In this document: in pieces, positions 47,217 to 60,300 of the stretch | How positions within the stretch are numbered: position 1 is the stretch's first letter | How the letters are laid out: every line of letters starts with the position of its first letter | Origin: Pomacea canaliculata | Taxonomy: Eukaryota; Mollusca; Gastropoda; Architaenioglossa; Ampullariidae | Length of the DNA: 64,000 nt | Reading direction: 5' to 3' | Assembly: GCF_003073045.1 (NCBI RefSeq) | Contig: NC_037598.1 | Location: 13,492,486 to 13,556,485, forward strand | Made by a program: the position numbers and the translations under genes | The notes under the pieces: generated by a model | Told to the model about the DNA's origin: nothing | Databases searched by the model: none | The model's input: only the letters and a program-made list of their open reading frames with translations

Positions 47217-48419
47217 TTTACTTGTTTATCAGTCTTGTTCGTTTACTTCCTGGTCTGTGAAAGACTAGTTAAGCGGAAACAACATAATTAAATAATAGAG
47301 TGTTATCAGACGAGGCTTGGAGATTTATCACTCGCCATTTTTTACATGGCACCTTATCTCACAACAATTCTTTCATTCGTATGTTCCCTCAGAAATATGT
47401 TCAGGAGATATAAGCAACTGCGAATTTGTCTTTCAGTATAACAAAACTTTCAGCTTTTCCGTATTTTCTCGCGGTTAGTCATTTCCTGTCAGCATGTCGA
47501 GTGACCCAAGAGCCGTCTAACTGCTATTATCACTGTGTAGAAGACAGATAATAATACAGGGATAAAGCGGCATTCAAACTAAGTAGCATTCATCGTATCA
47601 TTATATTATGAAAAGCATATTTTTGTATTATTAATTAAACCTTCTTTCTCGAAATAAGAAATATAATTTGTACAGTATTGTCCCTTTTTACGAGCGTTAA
47701 AGGGGCATAACTGTGAAGAACGTTTACTTCAAGATTACGTCCCTTCATATTTTTTTAAAAGCTTGTTCCTTAAAGTGTCTACCAAAGAAAACAGATTAAA
47801 ACAAAAACGTATTTAAAAGACAATATTTTAACGGCTCCATCATGCAGCTATGCAGGTGCGCATGCGAACACGTGCACAAATAGAATACTGTTTATTTTTT
47901 TTAAATTATTTTATTGATGTTGCGCAATGTGAAGGCGCAGTATAGTGATCGTACAATGATTTCAACATCGACACATCGGCGCTGAACACTTTTTTATGAT
48001 ATAAGTGATGTTCTACTCAGCAGATGGTTTCCCAAGGGCATAATTACGCATGTCCTTGCTCTTCTTAATCTGATTGACCAAGCAACCTTTAAAAAAATGT
48101 CGGCGTTGAGTTGATCTTGAACCACTGGAGGCGCATTCCGCACACGTACACTTGAGTGAAAAAAACACACATTCTCTCTCTCTCTCACACACACAGATGG
48201 GGGTTATTGTTGATTGGCTAGATGATACAACTCTTTTAAGACATAATAGGTTACGTGGGTGTAGGTGTGTGAGGAGAGGGGATGCTTGGGTAAAGGGGTG
48301 ACGGTGGTGTATGAGTGTGTGTGGGGAGGGTCTTTGGATGCACGATGGGAGAGGACTGGCATGACCAGTCGGAATCTCATTTGGCACAGCTACATCACCA
48401 GGTTTGCTGCCAAGTACCA
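47217..48419. other. Upstream flank of the receptor gene; no gene seen
   Basis: The region should contain the promoter and 5' untranslated part of the FTP/EGF receptor. I cannot point to a TATA box or start site with confidence. The remainder is AT-rich. Confidence 0.4.
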
Positions 48420-48895
48420 GATGTGCAAGTTTGAAAAAGTTCTCAACCTGCTTTACAGTTGCGATACGTGGGTTCTGCTTACTAACATCCCCTATTACCC
48501 ACGGCCTCCACCACCACCACCACCACAAAAAAATAATAATCCAAATATTCGAAATCAAGTTCATGAGGAAACTGCTCCAAGTTTTCGAGCTGGAACACCA
48601 TCTAGTATAAAGAAGAATGGTCGTCTCCCTCGTGAGTGACAAAGAGCTTCTTCTGGCCCCTACTTGTCTGGTTTGGACATGTGACCCCAGACAACTCAGA
48701 CCATACTCTGGAGGGGGTCCGACGTCGACACCGAGTTAGACAGAGGAAGAAGTGGCTGGTAAACATAAAGAAATGAACCGTCAGTCGCATGCAGGACCTA
48801 CTTACCGCCGCTCCAGACAGGTCATTGTGGCGAGCCTTGGCCGCCTCTCCCAACCAAAACAACCTGACCAGAACAACCAGCACAGGTCAAAGGAA
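48420..48895 (+). pseudogene. Decayed LINE ORF2 3' end
   Basis: Broken plus-strand readings in several frames are visible. They include LLYSCDTWVLLTNI, then FEIKFMRKLLQVFELEHH, then KSFFWPLLVWFGHVTPDNSD, TLEGVRRRHRVRQRKKWLVN and AGPTYRRSRQV. They match the common C-terminal segment of animal LINE polyproteins, which has the form GCETW then CLRKLL then WFGHV then RGRQRK. An internal CCA/CAC repeat has expanded within it. No core reverse transcriptase is present. Confidence 0.7.
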
Positions 48896-51375
48896 TAAAT
48901 CAACGACGAAGCAAATCGTGCAAAAAACGGGAAATTGTTGGTGTAGTGCGTGAGTAGGAATCATCATTAACAACGATGTGTGTGTTGTTCTATTGGCTCG
49001 ACGGTTAGCGCTGATATCCTTAACATCGCCAGCCATGGATCCTGAAACAGGAGCATGCCTTGTAAACACCCGCCACTAGTCGTCGATCGTGTCAACAACC
49101 CAGCAAGGCGATGCCACAGTACGAGCAAACAAAAGAGACAGGGTTATCAACAACGGAAATCAGAATGCCGAACCAAAGAGGGAGGAAACCAAAAGCAGGA
49201 ACAGTAGCTGAATTACAAAATCGACGGATAATGTATGCAGCTGATGAAGCAAATGTGAAACGATGATAGAGATTTGTGTCTGCGCCCGCCTAAGTGTGAA
49301 CTGTCTGCCAGAGGAAAGGAAAGTTAGTCGCGCCGGAGGAATATTGAAGTTCACTTAAAATCGTAGGAAGGGTGTGTGCTTGTGTGTGAGAGTGATAGAG
49401 AGAGTGTGAGAGAGAAAGATAGACTGGCTTGCGTGGTGATGTAAAAGATGTAGAGACAAAAGTGATCAAGGCCCTCGATACTCTCTAAATGTCACTGAGA
49501 GAAGTGCAAGCCCACGCGCAAATCACACGAAGCGTGGGCTATGCACCCGATGTATCGACAGAACAGTCACAGGTTAGCAGACACATCAAGACATGGACTT
49601 CACCACCATCACCGAGTGGGCAGCTGGCAGCCAACAGACCAAAAAAAAATGACAAAAAAAATATGACATATGCGGGCAGGCTTATAGATTTTTGTCCTGT
49701 GTTTGCGGATCCATCGCTTACCACGGTGGCTTGTCGGCGGGGATGCCGATGAAAACTGCTTTTGCTACCACCTCCACACTTTGCGGTTCGATTCCCTTGC
49801 ACCTTTTCTCTTAATGCTCGTGTGTTTGTGAGAGAGTGAGAGAGAGAACGACCGAGTTTACCTACTTGTTTTCATCCTTCATTGATGCCCTTAACGTCGA
49901 TTGCACGTGCGTCTAATGATTTCATGAAGATGAATTCTCTCGTGAGGATGCTGCGAGGGCAACCGTTACGTTAGAGGCGTGACGTAACAACCATGTCTTC
50001 CGCTGGGCAGATCTCTTCTCCACAAGCCAAAAAAATTACTTGTTTTATTATTCATGTCTAAAACATATTATTTGTTTCTGAAGGACGTAGGTTTCATTTG
50101 ATCCATTTAATTTTTTTTTAATGTTGCGTAAGTGTTTCAAGATTAGTTTCTTGCTTTTTTAAAAAAAAAGTCTTCTCTGGTTACTGCATGGTTTTCATGG
50201 TATTTTAATATTGTATTTTATTTCTTGAAACGGCTTTTGTGTTTTCGGTGTGTCAGTATAGTTTTATGTAAGAATTCTCCCGCGCACAGATGTGGTCTGT
50301 CTGTCTGTCCGTCCGTCTGTCTGTTGGTTCGCGCGCCTTAGAGAAATAGTTTTTCAGCTCGCAACATGTCTGGCGCTAATTCGGTGAAAAATCTTTGTGA
50401 CACGTCGAACTGCCTCGCCCACATTTCAAAGCTCTTGTGGAAATTAGATTTTTTTTAAACCGTAAAGCTTGCGAGTTGCCTAATGCGACCTAATGAGTTC
50501 ACTGCTTTTCCACTTCATTGCAGCATCAGCCTTTCTTCCTCCATTCCTCCTGTCTCTTCTCCTTCCCTCTGTCTCACCCCTTCTCTATCATCCCCTTCCC
50601 CATCCTCATTCTTTCTATCACCGTCTCACCTTCTTTTAATCCTCTGACCTATCGGTCTTTTGTTTCCTCGAAGTCAGTGAACCGTTTCTGGAGAGAGAGA
50701 AAAAAAAAAAGACGCGGCCTACATGTGTGATCTTCATCCTCTTCACCATCCATCTCCCCTTCATCCTACTACCGCATTCTGTGTCGAGCGGGCGCGAGCA
50801 AGTCTGCGACCCGCGCTGTCGACCGTCGATGTCGCTGCGCTTGTAACGTCATCGAGTTCCGTCCCCTGTGACACCGCTGCGAGCGTCGCTGGTGTTCACT
50901 CCAGTAGCTACAGACGCCGGAGATACCTTCCTCCAATTTTCCTCTCAGCGGCCGTCTTTTGGAGGCTGCAGTGTCCGCAAAAGTGTGAACAGTGACCTTT
51001 TGGAAATAGCTTTCGGTTTATCTGGCCAAGTGAGTTTTTTTGTAATTAGAGAGCAGATTTTTTGCGGTTTCCTAATCGACTTCCTGGACTACACAGCGGC
51101 GGCTTAGAGATCTGCGGCCGGTCGAATTTAAGTGGCACAGTGTCTCAAGAGGGTACTTCACTTGATGTGATAACATTCAGACATCGGAAAAATGTTAGCA
51201 GCGTGAGCTGTGTCCCTTGAGGTGGAGGATCCTGTTATCTAGTGGTGTAGAACAGTCCTCACTGTCCTAGATACAGAACTCTCGTTCTTTATGAAGGTTT
51301 TGTCTTTTATTTTTGGTTTTCTCTATCACCACAATGTAAGTTCGTAGTCACGGGTGTCTGAGTTGCCGGGTGGAC
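48896..51375. other. No gene; probable promoter region of the GRDP-like gene at the end
   Basis: No coding exon recognised. About 50760-51130 is richer in CG dinucleotides than its surroundings and lies directly upstream of the GRDP-like start codon, so it is a candidate promoter or 5' untranslated exon. C/T-rich low-complexity DNA lies at 50520-50650. Confidence 0.4.
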
Positions 51376-54300
51376 ATGGCGGTGCCTTGGAACTTCACTC
51401 TGAACGTGAACCTGCAGGAGGGAGCCGAGCAGCAGTTGGAGTTACTGCAGGAAGTGGCTTCGCACCCCATGCTTGAAGACGAGAAGGTCTTGCGGCAAGC
51501 GCTGTACCGCTACGAGAACTACTGGCTCCCCCTAGCGGCCAAGCATCCGGCCGAGACGCTGGCAGCGCCGCTGGATGTCGAGTGGATCTGGCACTGCCAC
51601 ATGCTGTCTCCGCTCAACTACCAGCACGACTGCAGCCAGCTGGCTGGCCGCATCATCAGCCACAAGCTGTACAGCGCCGTGGAGCGCCGCAAGCATCAAC
51701 AGAAGGCGCGATCCCTGTGGCAGGTAGAGTACCCGCAGGAACCCTATCACCTGGACCTGGAGACGGCGTTTTGCGGCACCCAGGAGGACGCCTACACCCG
51801 CCTCTCCTGCGACATCCTGGGCGCCGCCTTCCGGCAGAAAGTGTTCTACTACCAGGTCAGTCTTCCTCATTATCGAGACGCTCAGTTCCTGAGCGCAGCG
51901 GAACTACGGTACAAGCGGTTCCTGTTCCTCAAGCAGCAGAATCCGGACATGGCCATCGTTCCGTGTTATGACATCGATCTGATGTGGCACACGCACCAAC
52001 TGCACCCTCTGGCCTACAAGATTGACACGGAGACAATCCTGGGTTGGACCCTCATCCACGATGACACCGTCATCGACCGCAGCCCGGGGTTCAAACTGTC
52101 CAAAGTCGACGGCAACACGGTGGACCTGTGGCAGAGCACCTTCGAACACAACTTCGCCGTGTGCGGCGCCATGTACAGAGGAGAGCCCCCTAGCGGTAAA
52201 CTTCACGCCCTGACGCCGCAGCAGAATTTCATGGCGTCAACGAAGACGGCCACGTTCACCATCGAGAAGGTGGAGATCCAGGGTTTGCCCACGCTGGAAG
52301 GGAAACTAGTGCTGAAGATCTACGCCGGCTGCAACGAACGGGTCGGCAAATGCATTGCCACCTTCCGAGGCGAGCCACCCTGGCAGAGCAAGGAACTTCC
52401 GGAGGCCTCCTTCGAGACGGATGCCGTAAACTTTCTCAAGATCCGCGCCATCGACCAGGCCGGCGTGCTGGGCTGCTTCGGGAGTCAGGAGGTCGTGGGT
52501 GAGCGGGACGTGGACCTCAGGCCGACGCTGGACTCGCTGACACACGAGACATCGGTCGAGCACGCGGTGACCCTGTCGCAGGGTCACAAAATCCTCACGG
52601 TGCAGATTACTACGCACTTCTGCTGGCCCCAGCGGGGCCACGTGCATCTTTTTCTGAGGCCCGCCGCCTTCTCGCAGGCCATCACACCAGAGAACCCGCA
52701 GACCCTTTGGGGGCCCGTCCCGCTCCGAGAACTGCCACTCGGTGCCGACAAGTTTTGCCAAGTGGCCACTCACAGGTAAGCAGCTTTTTCATCTACCATT
52801 AATCCAAGCCCTGTACAGGTTCTCGGTTCTTAAGGTAATAGAGTTCTGTTTGAAAATATGTTTCTGAAGATAAGGAAACGCATTTTAATCGCGTATTTGC
52901 GAAATTATCGGCTGCTGAGCATTAGGTTTCTTTAAACTGATAGTTACATCACTTAAATGCAGGCAGGTCTGGGAATAAGAATTGAGTCGGTAAAACTCTT
53001 GTTTGTTAAAAATACAATACAATACAATACAATACAATACAATACAATACAATACAATACAATACAACTTTATTGATTTCCAGACTACAAGAGTGAAAAC
53101 TCACATGCCAACCCATGTCTCATTTTTCTTTGAGGATTTTTTTTTTTCTCGTTTTTTGAGAGGGTGTATCTGAGGGTCTATTCAACTGCGGTCCTTTCGT
53201 TTGAGTAATGGTAGCAGGACTGGTGTATTATAACCCCGAGGTATTTGAGCATAATATGTACCCTAGTTGCGTTTGCTCTAACCTGGAGTCTCGTGGCAGC
53301 TTGGTGAACCATTCCGAGTCTGTGGTGATGACATGTCGGGTGGTGCACAGTCAGCCGCTGCTGCAGTCCGCCGTGCAGGTCTTCTACCAGGAGAAAATGG
53401 CAGCCGTGGCGCACCTGGTGGGACTGGAGCAACTACCACTTCCTACGCAGGTATGGAAAGTACACTACCACGCAACCTGTAATAACTGTCTGCAGTGCTT
53501 GGACACAGGTCGATACGCCGGCAACGCTCGCAGACACGTGCGCGTACACACATTAACCACCCACGCGCTCTGGCACTCATACACACCATCTCTCTCTCTA
53601 TCTCTCTATCGACACTTGTGGAGAGGGTAAAGAGAGAGAAGAGGGTGCGATCTGGTGCTAAAACTCTTTGTAGCCAGAAGGCACACTCTGTGTTGTCATA
53701 AAATGTTAGAGCAAATATCATTTTCGATAATGGCGTTAATGAATGGAGCGATAAAGTTACCGATAAGGGGAAACTTCGTTATTCACGAGGCCATGAGTGT
53801 GCGTGGGTGGGTGAGTGCATTCACCAGCATGTACAAATGTGTATGTGTGCGTGCAGGTTTGCTTGTGTGTGTGTCTGTGTTTGTAGCTGTGCGTTTATGT
53901 GTGTATGAGCACGCGTATGTGTTGTGTGTGTGTCGGGTGGTGACATGCCTACGTAGTTGCTACTGTGTCTGAAACCTTCAACCACTAATAACAGCAGTAA
54001 AGTAATTAGATAAATAAGCTTCAAAAAAAAGCGACCTTCTTGGAAAACTTCAATACGGCATTTAAGAGAAAAAAGTAGTTGTAAAGTCTGTAAAGATTAT
54101 TTTACCATCACTGGGGCTACACACTCTCTATTCTCAGAACGAGGACAACTCTTCACAACAGCGATGAAAATAAACAGTCCATATTATTGTCTAACACAAA
54201 GTCCAAACATTAATCGGACCACGTCATACAGTCCATTCAACTCTTTGGCATGTCATGTCACACCTAGAACTATCTTTTTGTGTGTGTGTGTGTGGCAGGT

Positions 54301-57092
54301 GTCTGACCCAAGACGAATGCCGTATCTCAACCCCAAAGCCGGTGAGCGCGCAGTGCTGATAAAGAACCACATAGGTGACTGGGCTCTGGTCATCGGGCGA
54401 TGGACAACATATAGAAAAACGGCCTCCAGGATTGGAAGTGAGGGAAAACTTGCATATTTTTGTTAGCCTGCCTGCCTGCCTGCTGTGTCTGTCAGTCCGT
54501 CCGTCCGTCTGTCTGTCTGTCCTTCTAGATGGATCTATGAATAAATTAATAAAAATATATTGTGTGTATAAGGCACGAGTTTAAAAACATGTCTTTGGGG
54601 ACACAAGCAATACTTGAGAGCCAAATATAGTTATAACGAATACAATGAGTACAAATAAACGCACACACGCACGCGCCTGCAAACACACACACACACACAC
54701 ACACGGATACATTTCTCTTTCAGAGAACTCAAGAACTCACCTTCTTGGGTCTTGTAAGCTGGATGTGGTTTTATGTCAGAGAAAGAAGATACGCAAAGTT
54801 GGTCAGTAATTAAAAAACAAAACGAAATACCTACAAGAAATAGGGTGGATGGCGAGGGGCTGATGGTGAAAGGTGAGAACAGCGGAAGCTCGTGAATCAC
54901 TTTTTCTGTGCAAAAACACTGTCTTAACACAGGGACGACTCACATATCTTAGTGGTTCACCGTATCTAGTCCTCGGTGTCTACGCTCCTTCAGGCATCTT
55001 TACCTTTCCTGACAGAATCAGGTACCCGTTTCTACGAAACATAATCGAACTCACTTTCTCCCCCAGGAGCGTCTTCACAAACATGGAAACATAAAATCAA
55101 ATTTCTGTTCTCCATTAACATGCAAGCGGTAACTACTTCAGGCGATCTGTATTTGCATTGCTTTCTTTCAAGCACTCCTCGACAATGTTGTCAACCTTTT
55201 TTTCAAGCAGATCTCTGTTTTCCAATAACACGGAAACGCAAGCCTGCTTCCAGCCATCCGAGTGTATGTTGCTATCTTTCGAGCACTCATCAATCAACTT
55301 GTTAACCTTTTTCTTCCCTGATGCCAGACAACTGTGCGATCGGCTTCTGTCGAGGTACATCCCGGATGTCCACACCCTGTATTTAGCTCGCAGCTGAGCA
55401 TGAACGGCACGGAAATTCCGAGAGGAAATTTCTTTTTATGAAAACCAGAAGCATGTCTGGTTATTTTCTGGGTGGATCCCAAATGTTCATGCCTGGGACT
55501 TGCACTGAAATGCTCATGAAAATTGATGAAATAATTACTTGAAACTGCTGAATAAAAATTAATCCAGCAGTAGCATTTACCTGTTACTGGGGGTCCACAT
55601 TTAAAAATAGATGACACTATAATTGAAACCATTCATTCATGCCCTTACCACCCAAATAGATCAGTCCACCCTGCTGATGCGGGCTCCTGCCTCACTTCAG
55701 ACTAAAATATTTGTTGGCTGCTTCTTTTCTTCTCTGGTCAGTGTCTGGCGACCACGCCCCTATCACTTAGCCCAGCGATCAGGGTCCAAGACCTCTTTCG
55801 AAAAATGCCGGCAGCAGATAATGGCCACCATTTCTCACCCTCATTATCTCCCTTTTTGTAATTCTCTCATTATTTTATATTGTGTTATGTGTTCGCTGAT
55901 AAAAGGGTATCCTCTAACACTTCCATGGTGAAGGTGTTAGAGAAGGAAAATTTGGTACATCTATCGGGTTCTGATTGCAGAATTCTAACCACTCTGCGAT
56001 GCACTTACCCTTCTGCTAAGGCTAAATTCTTTGGGGTCCCAGGGACCCCCTCCTTTCCCATTGACTTTTAATGCGTACTGTACGCAATTTTTGCGTATTA
56101 CCCTGTTACGCTCAGTACCAGGCGGAGAAACTGCTTTTATCATTATGTTCGCAGGTAGAAGAGGCAGGGACAATCACCCGGGCCAGCTGATGGTGCGGGT
56201 GCGGCCGATGGCGGATTACGGGTGGCGTGAGCTCACGCTGTCGTATCAAGACCAGCAGTGGTCCTTCCAACTGGGAGACCTGCACGCTGACCTCAAGAAC
56301 GGTTTCATCCACATCAGCGATCCGGATTGCCAGGACGTGGCGGAGAAGGTAAGGCCGATAGGCACTGTGGATACAGCCAGGGCATTCTGGGTATTTACCG
56401 AACTCGCAGGTACCTATGTATAAAAATTATAGTTCTCATAGACCAGAAGTTGACCATCTGATTGTACTTAACTTATGTGTAGTAGTTTCGTATAAAACTT
56501 TAAGTTTTGATTTCACATGGGACTCAGGAAGAAACAATATTGCACAGTCTTAGCCTACGACACGAACCCTGTTGTGTGCCCCTAGGTTGCCCTGGCCTTC
56601 AGCGTCTCCCTTCTGCACGTGCTGTGCGCGCCGCGGCCGGCCGGATGGAAGCGTGGCCTGCCGCTCAGACCGACTGCCAGCAAACGGGGGACACGGACAG
56701 GGCGGTTGATCCCCTCGGAGGACATGCCCTTCGTGGTGGCGGCCGGTATGCTACAGGACACACCTACCAACGGCTACATTCGACGGACGTTCGGGAACGC
56801 GCTGGGCGCGGCGGTGGAAGGCGAGATCCTGCTGGGACTGACTGCAACAGAGAACCAGTTGTGTCGGCCCGAGGATGGCATCGGCGGGCTGTGGGCTCAC
56901 CCCAGCACTGGGTGCAACGAGAACCACGGTGAGACTTCCAACGAGCTGACTGTCCCCGACGGGAGTCCTCACGGTAACGGAACCAGTCCTGACCGCAGCA
57001 AGGAAGACAACACCAGCTACAAAAGTGCTGATGGTCGCGAAAACGAGACGGGAGAGGACACTGCTGGGAAAGATAAATCCGAGGTTGGATAA
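51376..57092 (+). CDS. GRDP-like protein (DUF1399/glycine-rich domain-containing family)
   Basis: Five plus-strand exons: 51376-52775, 53300-53450, 54299-54437, 56155-56348 and 56586-57092. They sum to 2391 nt, giving 796 aa plus TAA. Exon 1 starts with ATG of MAVPWNFTLNVNLQEG and carries two DUF1399-type repeats. One has DVEWIWHCHMLSPLNY (His at about 73-75) and the other DIDLMWHTHQLHPLAY (about 200-214). A C2-like/beta region follows (residues about 290-440). Exons 2-5 continue through CRVVHSQPLLQSAVQVFYQE, LNPKAGERAVLIKN, GDWALVIGRW and VALAFSVSLLHVLC, ending in a hydrophilic Asn/Gly/Asp/Glu-rich tail. Plant GRDP proteins of this family are linked to stress and hormone responses; animal function is poorly known. 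Both WHxH motifs could bind metal (inference). The first exon is GC-rich compared with its introns. Confidence 0.88.
53011..53077 (-). mobile_element. (AATAC)n LINE tail in intron 1 of the GRDP-like gene
   Basis: About eleven AATAC units are followed by AACTTTATTGA. On the complement this is an AATAAA-like signal followed by TTGTA repeats, the usual 3' end of a CR1-type LINE. No coding part remains. Confidence 0.6.
54273..54297 (+). repeat. (TG)n tract abutting a splice acceptor
   Basis: TTTTTGTGTGTGTGTGTGTG leads directly into GCAG at the acceptor of the third coding exon (54299) of the GRDP-like gene. It takes the place of a normal polypyrimidine tract. Confidence 0.85.
55110..55345 (-). 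other. Antisense tandem repeat with coding-like helical sequence in intron 3
   Basis: The minus strand has two degenerate units of about 110 bases. The first reads KKKVNKLIDECSKDSNIHSD, then GWKQACVSVLLENRDLL. The second reads EKKVDNIVEECLKESNANTD, a stop, then LACLMENRNLI. The pattern of conserved residues (KKV, EC, LK/WK, AC, LMEN or LLEN) suggests a decayed exon encoding a repeated helical motif. I do not recognise the family. Confidence 0.4.
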
Positions 57093-57342
57093 AGGATCGG
57101 CAAATAGACCGTGTTAACCGAGATGAACTTTTGTTCTTGCGTGAGTTGGTGGACTAACCCCACCCCTACCCTTTTTAAAGAAATGAAATTAAAGAAACAG
57201 CGAACATCAGAACACTGTGCAAACAACACTCTTAATGCCAAATCACCGGGATGTTTTAACAACCCGTGCTTTGTCTTTGACATTTACAAACCATTTATTT
57301 TTTTATAGTTGGCAACTTTGTTGTATCTGTGTCTTTTCACAC

Positions 57343-57348
57343 AATAAA
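57343..57348 (+). terminator. Polyadenylation signal AATAAA of the GRDP-like gene
   Basis: AATAAA lies 251 bases after the stop codon in an AT-rich context, a normal distance for a 3' untranslated region. Confidence 0.55.
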
Positions 57349-60300
57349 TGTGCACACCACTGGTTTTCGAATTTATAAAAACATTCTCATTGGAATGAGA
57401 ACCTTCCTCTTGAAGAACCCAGAGGAAGTGTAACACGGAAGAAATTGTTGTAGCTTGTTCTTTAGGAATGTATGTGTCTACAAACCACGCCTTAATGTCT
57501 GCATGCAGCACTGCAGCGGTGGACAAAACTTTCAGCAGCTTCATGGATGCCACGCCCGACCTTGTGACTTGCTACATTTTAAACATAACATTCTCTGGCA
57601 CAGACCCCTGTCATGTTTGAGGCACGAAAGAGCTACTAAAAAAATGGAGATGCAAAGTTGTGTATGTCATTGTCATGCTCATATTTTATACAACTTCATC
57701 ATGAACAGCGTGCTTACTTGTTCAGATGTTTCAATATTTTTCCAACTTTTATTACGCACTTATTTGTCCTGTGATCAATTGACACTTTCTGCTTAGTCAT
57801 CTTAGTTTCGTATAAGCAACTTTTTCATTACCCCAAAGCAGAATTTTTCAGGCAGTGATGTTGGTGTAATGGCCCGTGGATGCTACTTTACTCCTAGGTC
57901 GTAGTCATAAATCAGAGTGGTATTCAGTCTATTAACATTTATTTGGCTGGCATTGTCATTACAGCGATGTCTTCTTCAGTAAAGTGTTTACAGACTGAAT
58001 ACTACAAACGATGGTATTGATGTCCTGGGGTGAATCAACATAAAGCAAGACCGGGAAGTTTAGACATTACTTCTTCACGGAAACAAGACCCTTGTCCTTG
58101 ATTTCCCCAGGTCGTGTCTTGTCCTCTGGACGATGAACACATGCTATCTTGACAGACTACCACTCACTTGTGTGATTTAAATGATCGTGTTAAATGGTGC
58201 AGACAGAAATAGGAAATAGGAAAAGTGAACTCAATGTAAAACGCTTAAAGGCTAACCCGAGAGTAAAATTACGTTGGATGAATATTTTACTTCGCTTACA
58301 AGTTACAAAATCTAATTAAATCATTTTTTTTCTAGAGATTCAGTTCTTGGAACATTGCAACTATAGCGTGGGTTTCGGGAAATAAATCAAGAACTCGTTA
58401 CACGTAAATGTCGTTTGCTGATTAGGCTATAATTCGTCAGGTGTTCGAAAGACTAAGGTTGAGACCTCACGCAAGTAATACAAAGTTAGGTAAACCTAGG
58501 TGTACTTTTCTATAAAAAAAAAATGGACATTCACTGTGCATTGTTTTAATTAATAGTTGTAAGCTCATATAGCTTTCTAGAAACTACAAGCCATAATTTC
58601 TTTTTTTTTCAACCTCGGGTTAGCCTTTAACAGCCCAGACATAAACAATTCTATCTTCATTTTGTCTTCCGCTCTTGGTGTGTACACATATAAGTATTTC
58701 ATTCATTGTGTCTGATTTTATAGTTATTTCATGAGATACGTAGACCTAGGTGCTTCATAAAATGAAGATAAAGCGATTCTTTGAAGTAAATTTAACTATT
58801 CTTTCCTCTAGAAGTGATTTGCTGGAGCTCTCTTTTATCAACTACTTAAAAGGTTCGGGGTTTTGAAAGGTTAAAAAAAATTAATGGTCATTTTTTAAAA
58901 ATACATAATAAAGCTGTATTCTTTAAAAGTTCAATGTTTCTAGGTTATGTTGATGTATGTTATAGCTTATATCCGTCATAAAATCAATCCTTTGAATGGC
59001 TATGTCATATTAGGCTGCTAATGGCAATGTATTTTACGGATCCATTAGCTTCGTAATTGCCCATACCGGTCTCTTGTCCAACAAAAGACCACCATTTCCT
59101 GAGGATGCTGACTGAGTTTTATTGCTTAATTTCCAAGTCAGGAACAAATCGCTTCGTATTATAATTTATTACATCAAGCCAGTTAATTTGTGTTCCTAAA
59201 TGTAATTCCTAGTCGAAATTGAACAGTTTAATTAAAATGGTTGGAAGCAATGAGGTAAACACTAAAATTGTTAGACACGACTGTTCGTTAGTGATTAAAT
59301 TTAAAAAGAAGACATTATAAGCTATAAGAGGTCAAACTGAGGTGAGTTTGAGATATCTGTGTTTTACAAGGGGCACTTAACTCTTTACAGTTCCAAGCTT
59401 CTAGCTCATTAAACCAGAAAACTTAGTTTTAAGACTGTAAATGTTCGAGAGAACTTCAAAGAGCTTTAATGATGTGTCGTACAGACTAAACTTATTGAGA
59501 ACAGAAACTTTGGTGCAAAAGTTTCTCCGCCTATTTTTCTTTGAATCTCGGCAGCATTCTGATCTCTAATCGGATAGTGGAACAAAAGAAGAGAAAAAAA
59601 AGTCTGTGAAGTAATGGCTTCAGAAAGTAGTCCTTACGCTTGGAGTATTTTTTTCCTGTCTGAGGCAAGTACATCCTCAAGAAAAATACCTACCACCAAG
59701 TTTTTGGAAGGTGCCAATTTGAAGACAAGCTTCTTTAACCAGAGAAGCCGCTTGTGTTGGTGCAAATACCAAGACGGTGAATAATTAAAACGAGGATCAG
59801 TCCCATTCTTAGGACATCTTTGTCTGCAACACGATAAGCTTTGTTCCGTGAGAAAGAAAAAAAAGTAGGACGTTGTTTTTCTTTTTCTTTTTTTTTTTTT
59901 TTTTAATCCTTCAAATGTTCGGGTCTTCCTTGAAGAAGATTTAAAGCCGAATGCACGGAAATAATCTTTTGTCCCTGTAACTTCTTTTCTCTGACCTTCT
60001 CTAATAAGAAGATAGAATCTATAGACGAATAGGGACAAGTCAAGTACAATTTCTCTTGCCTGAAAGCTAGGTTTAGAGCTCAGAATTCTCCGGATTGGGC
60101 TGAGCATTCCGTTCGATCCATACTTTCTTTGCCCTAGGCTCTGAGAGCAGGCTTGAAGCTCAAATCTTGCAATCGAACTTTGCTTGTCTCTCCATTACTG
60201 ATGATGTGCGAATGTGACACACCCACCCACCCACCTCCCTCCCTTTTGCTGTCACTTGATACAGTTATTATTGTCTAATACGGCTGGAAACTTGCCATAG

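Noticed and set aside
48013-48642. 209-codon minus-strand frame
   Set aside because: It is antisense to a decayed LINE and spans repeats of CCA/CAC and TC; composition is not protein-like.
53208-53299. In-frame 5' extension of the second GRDP coding exon beginning at an ATG
   Set aside because: Acceptors here give the wrong phase; the acceptor at GGCAG|C (53300) restores frame and the expected protein.
59634-60107. 157-codon minus-strand frame
   Set aside because: Contains a Lys/Arg run and a Phe run from A/T homopolymers, no recognised domain and no splice or homologue support.
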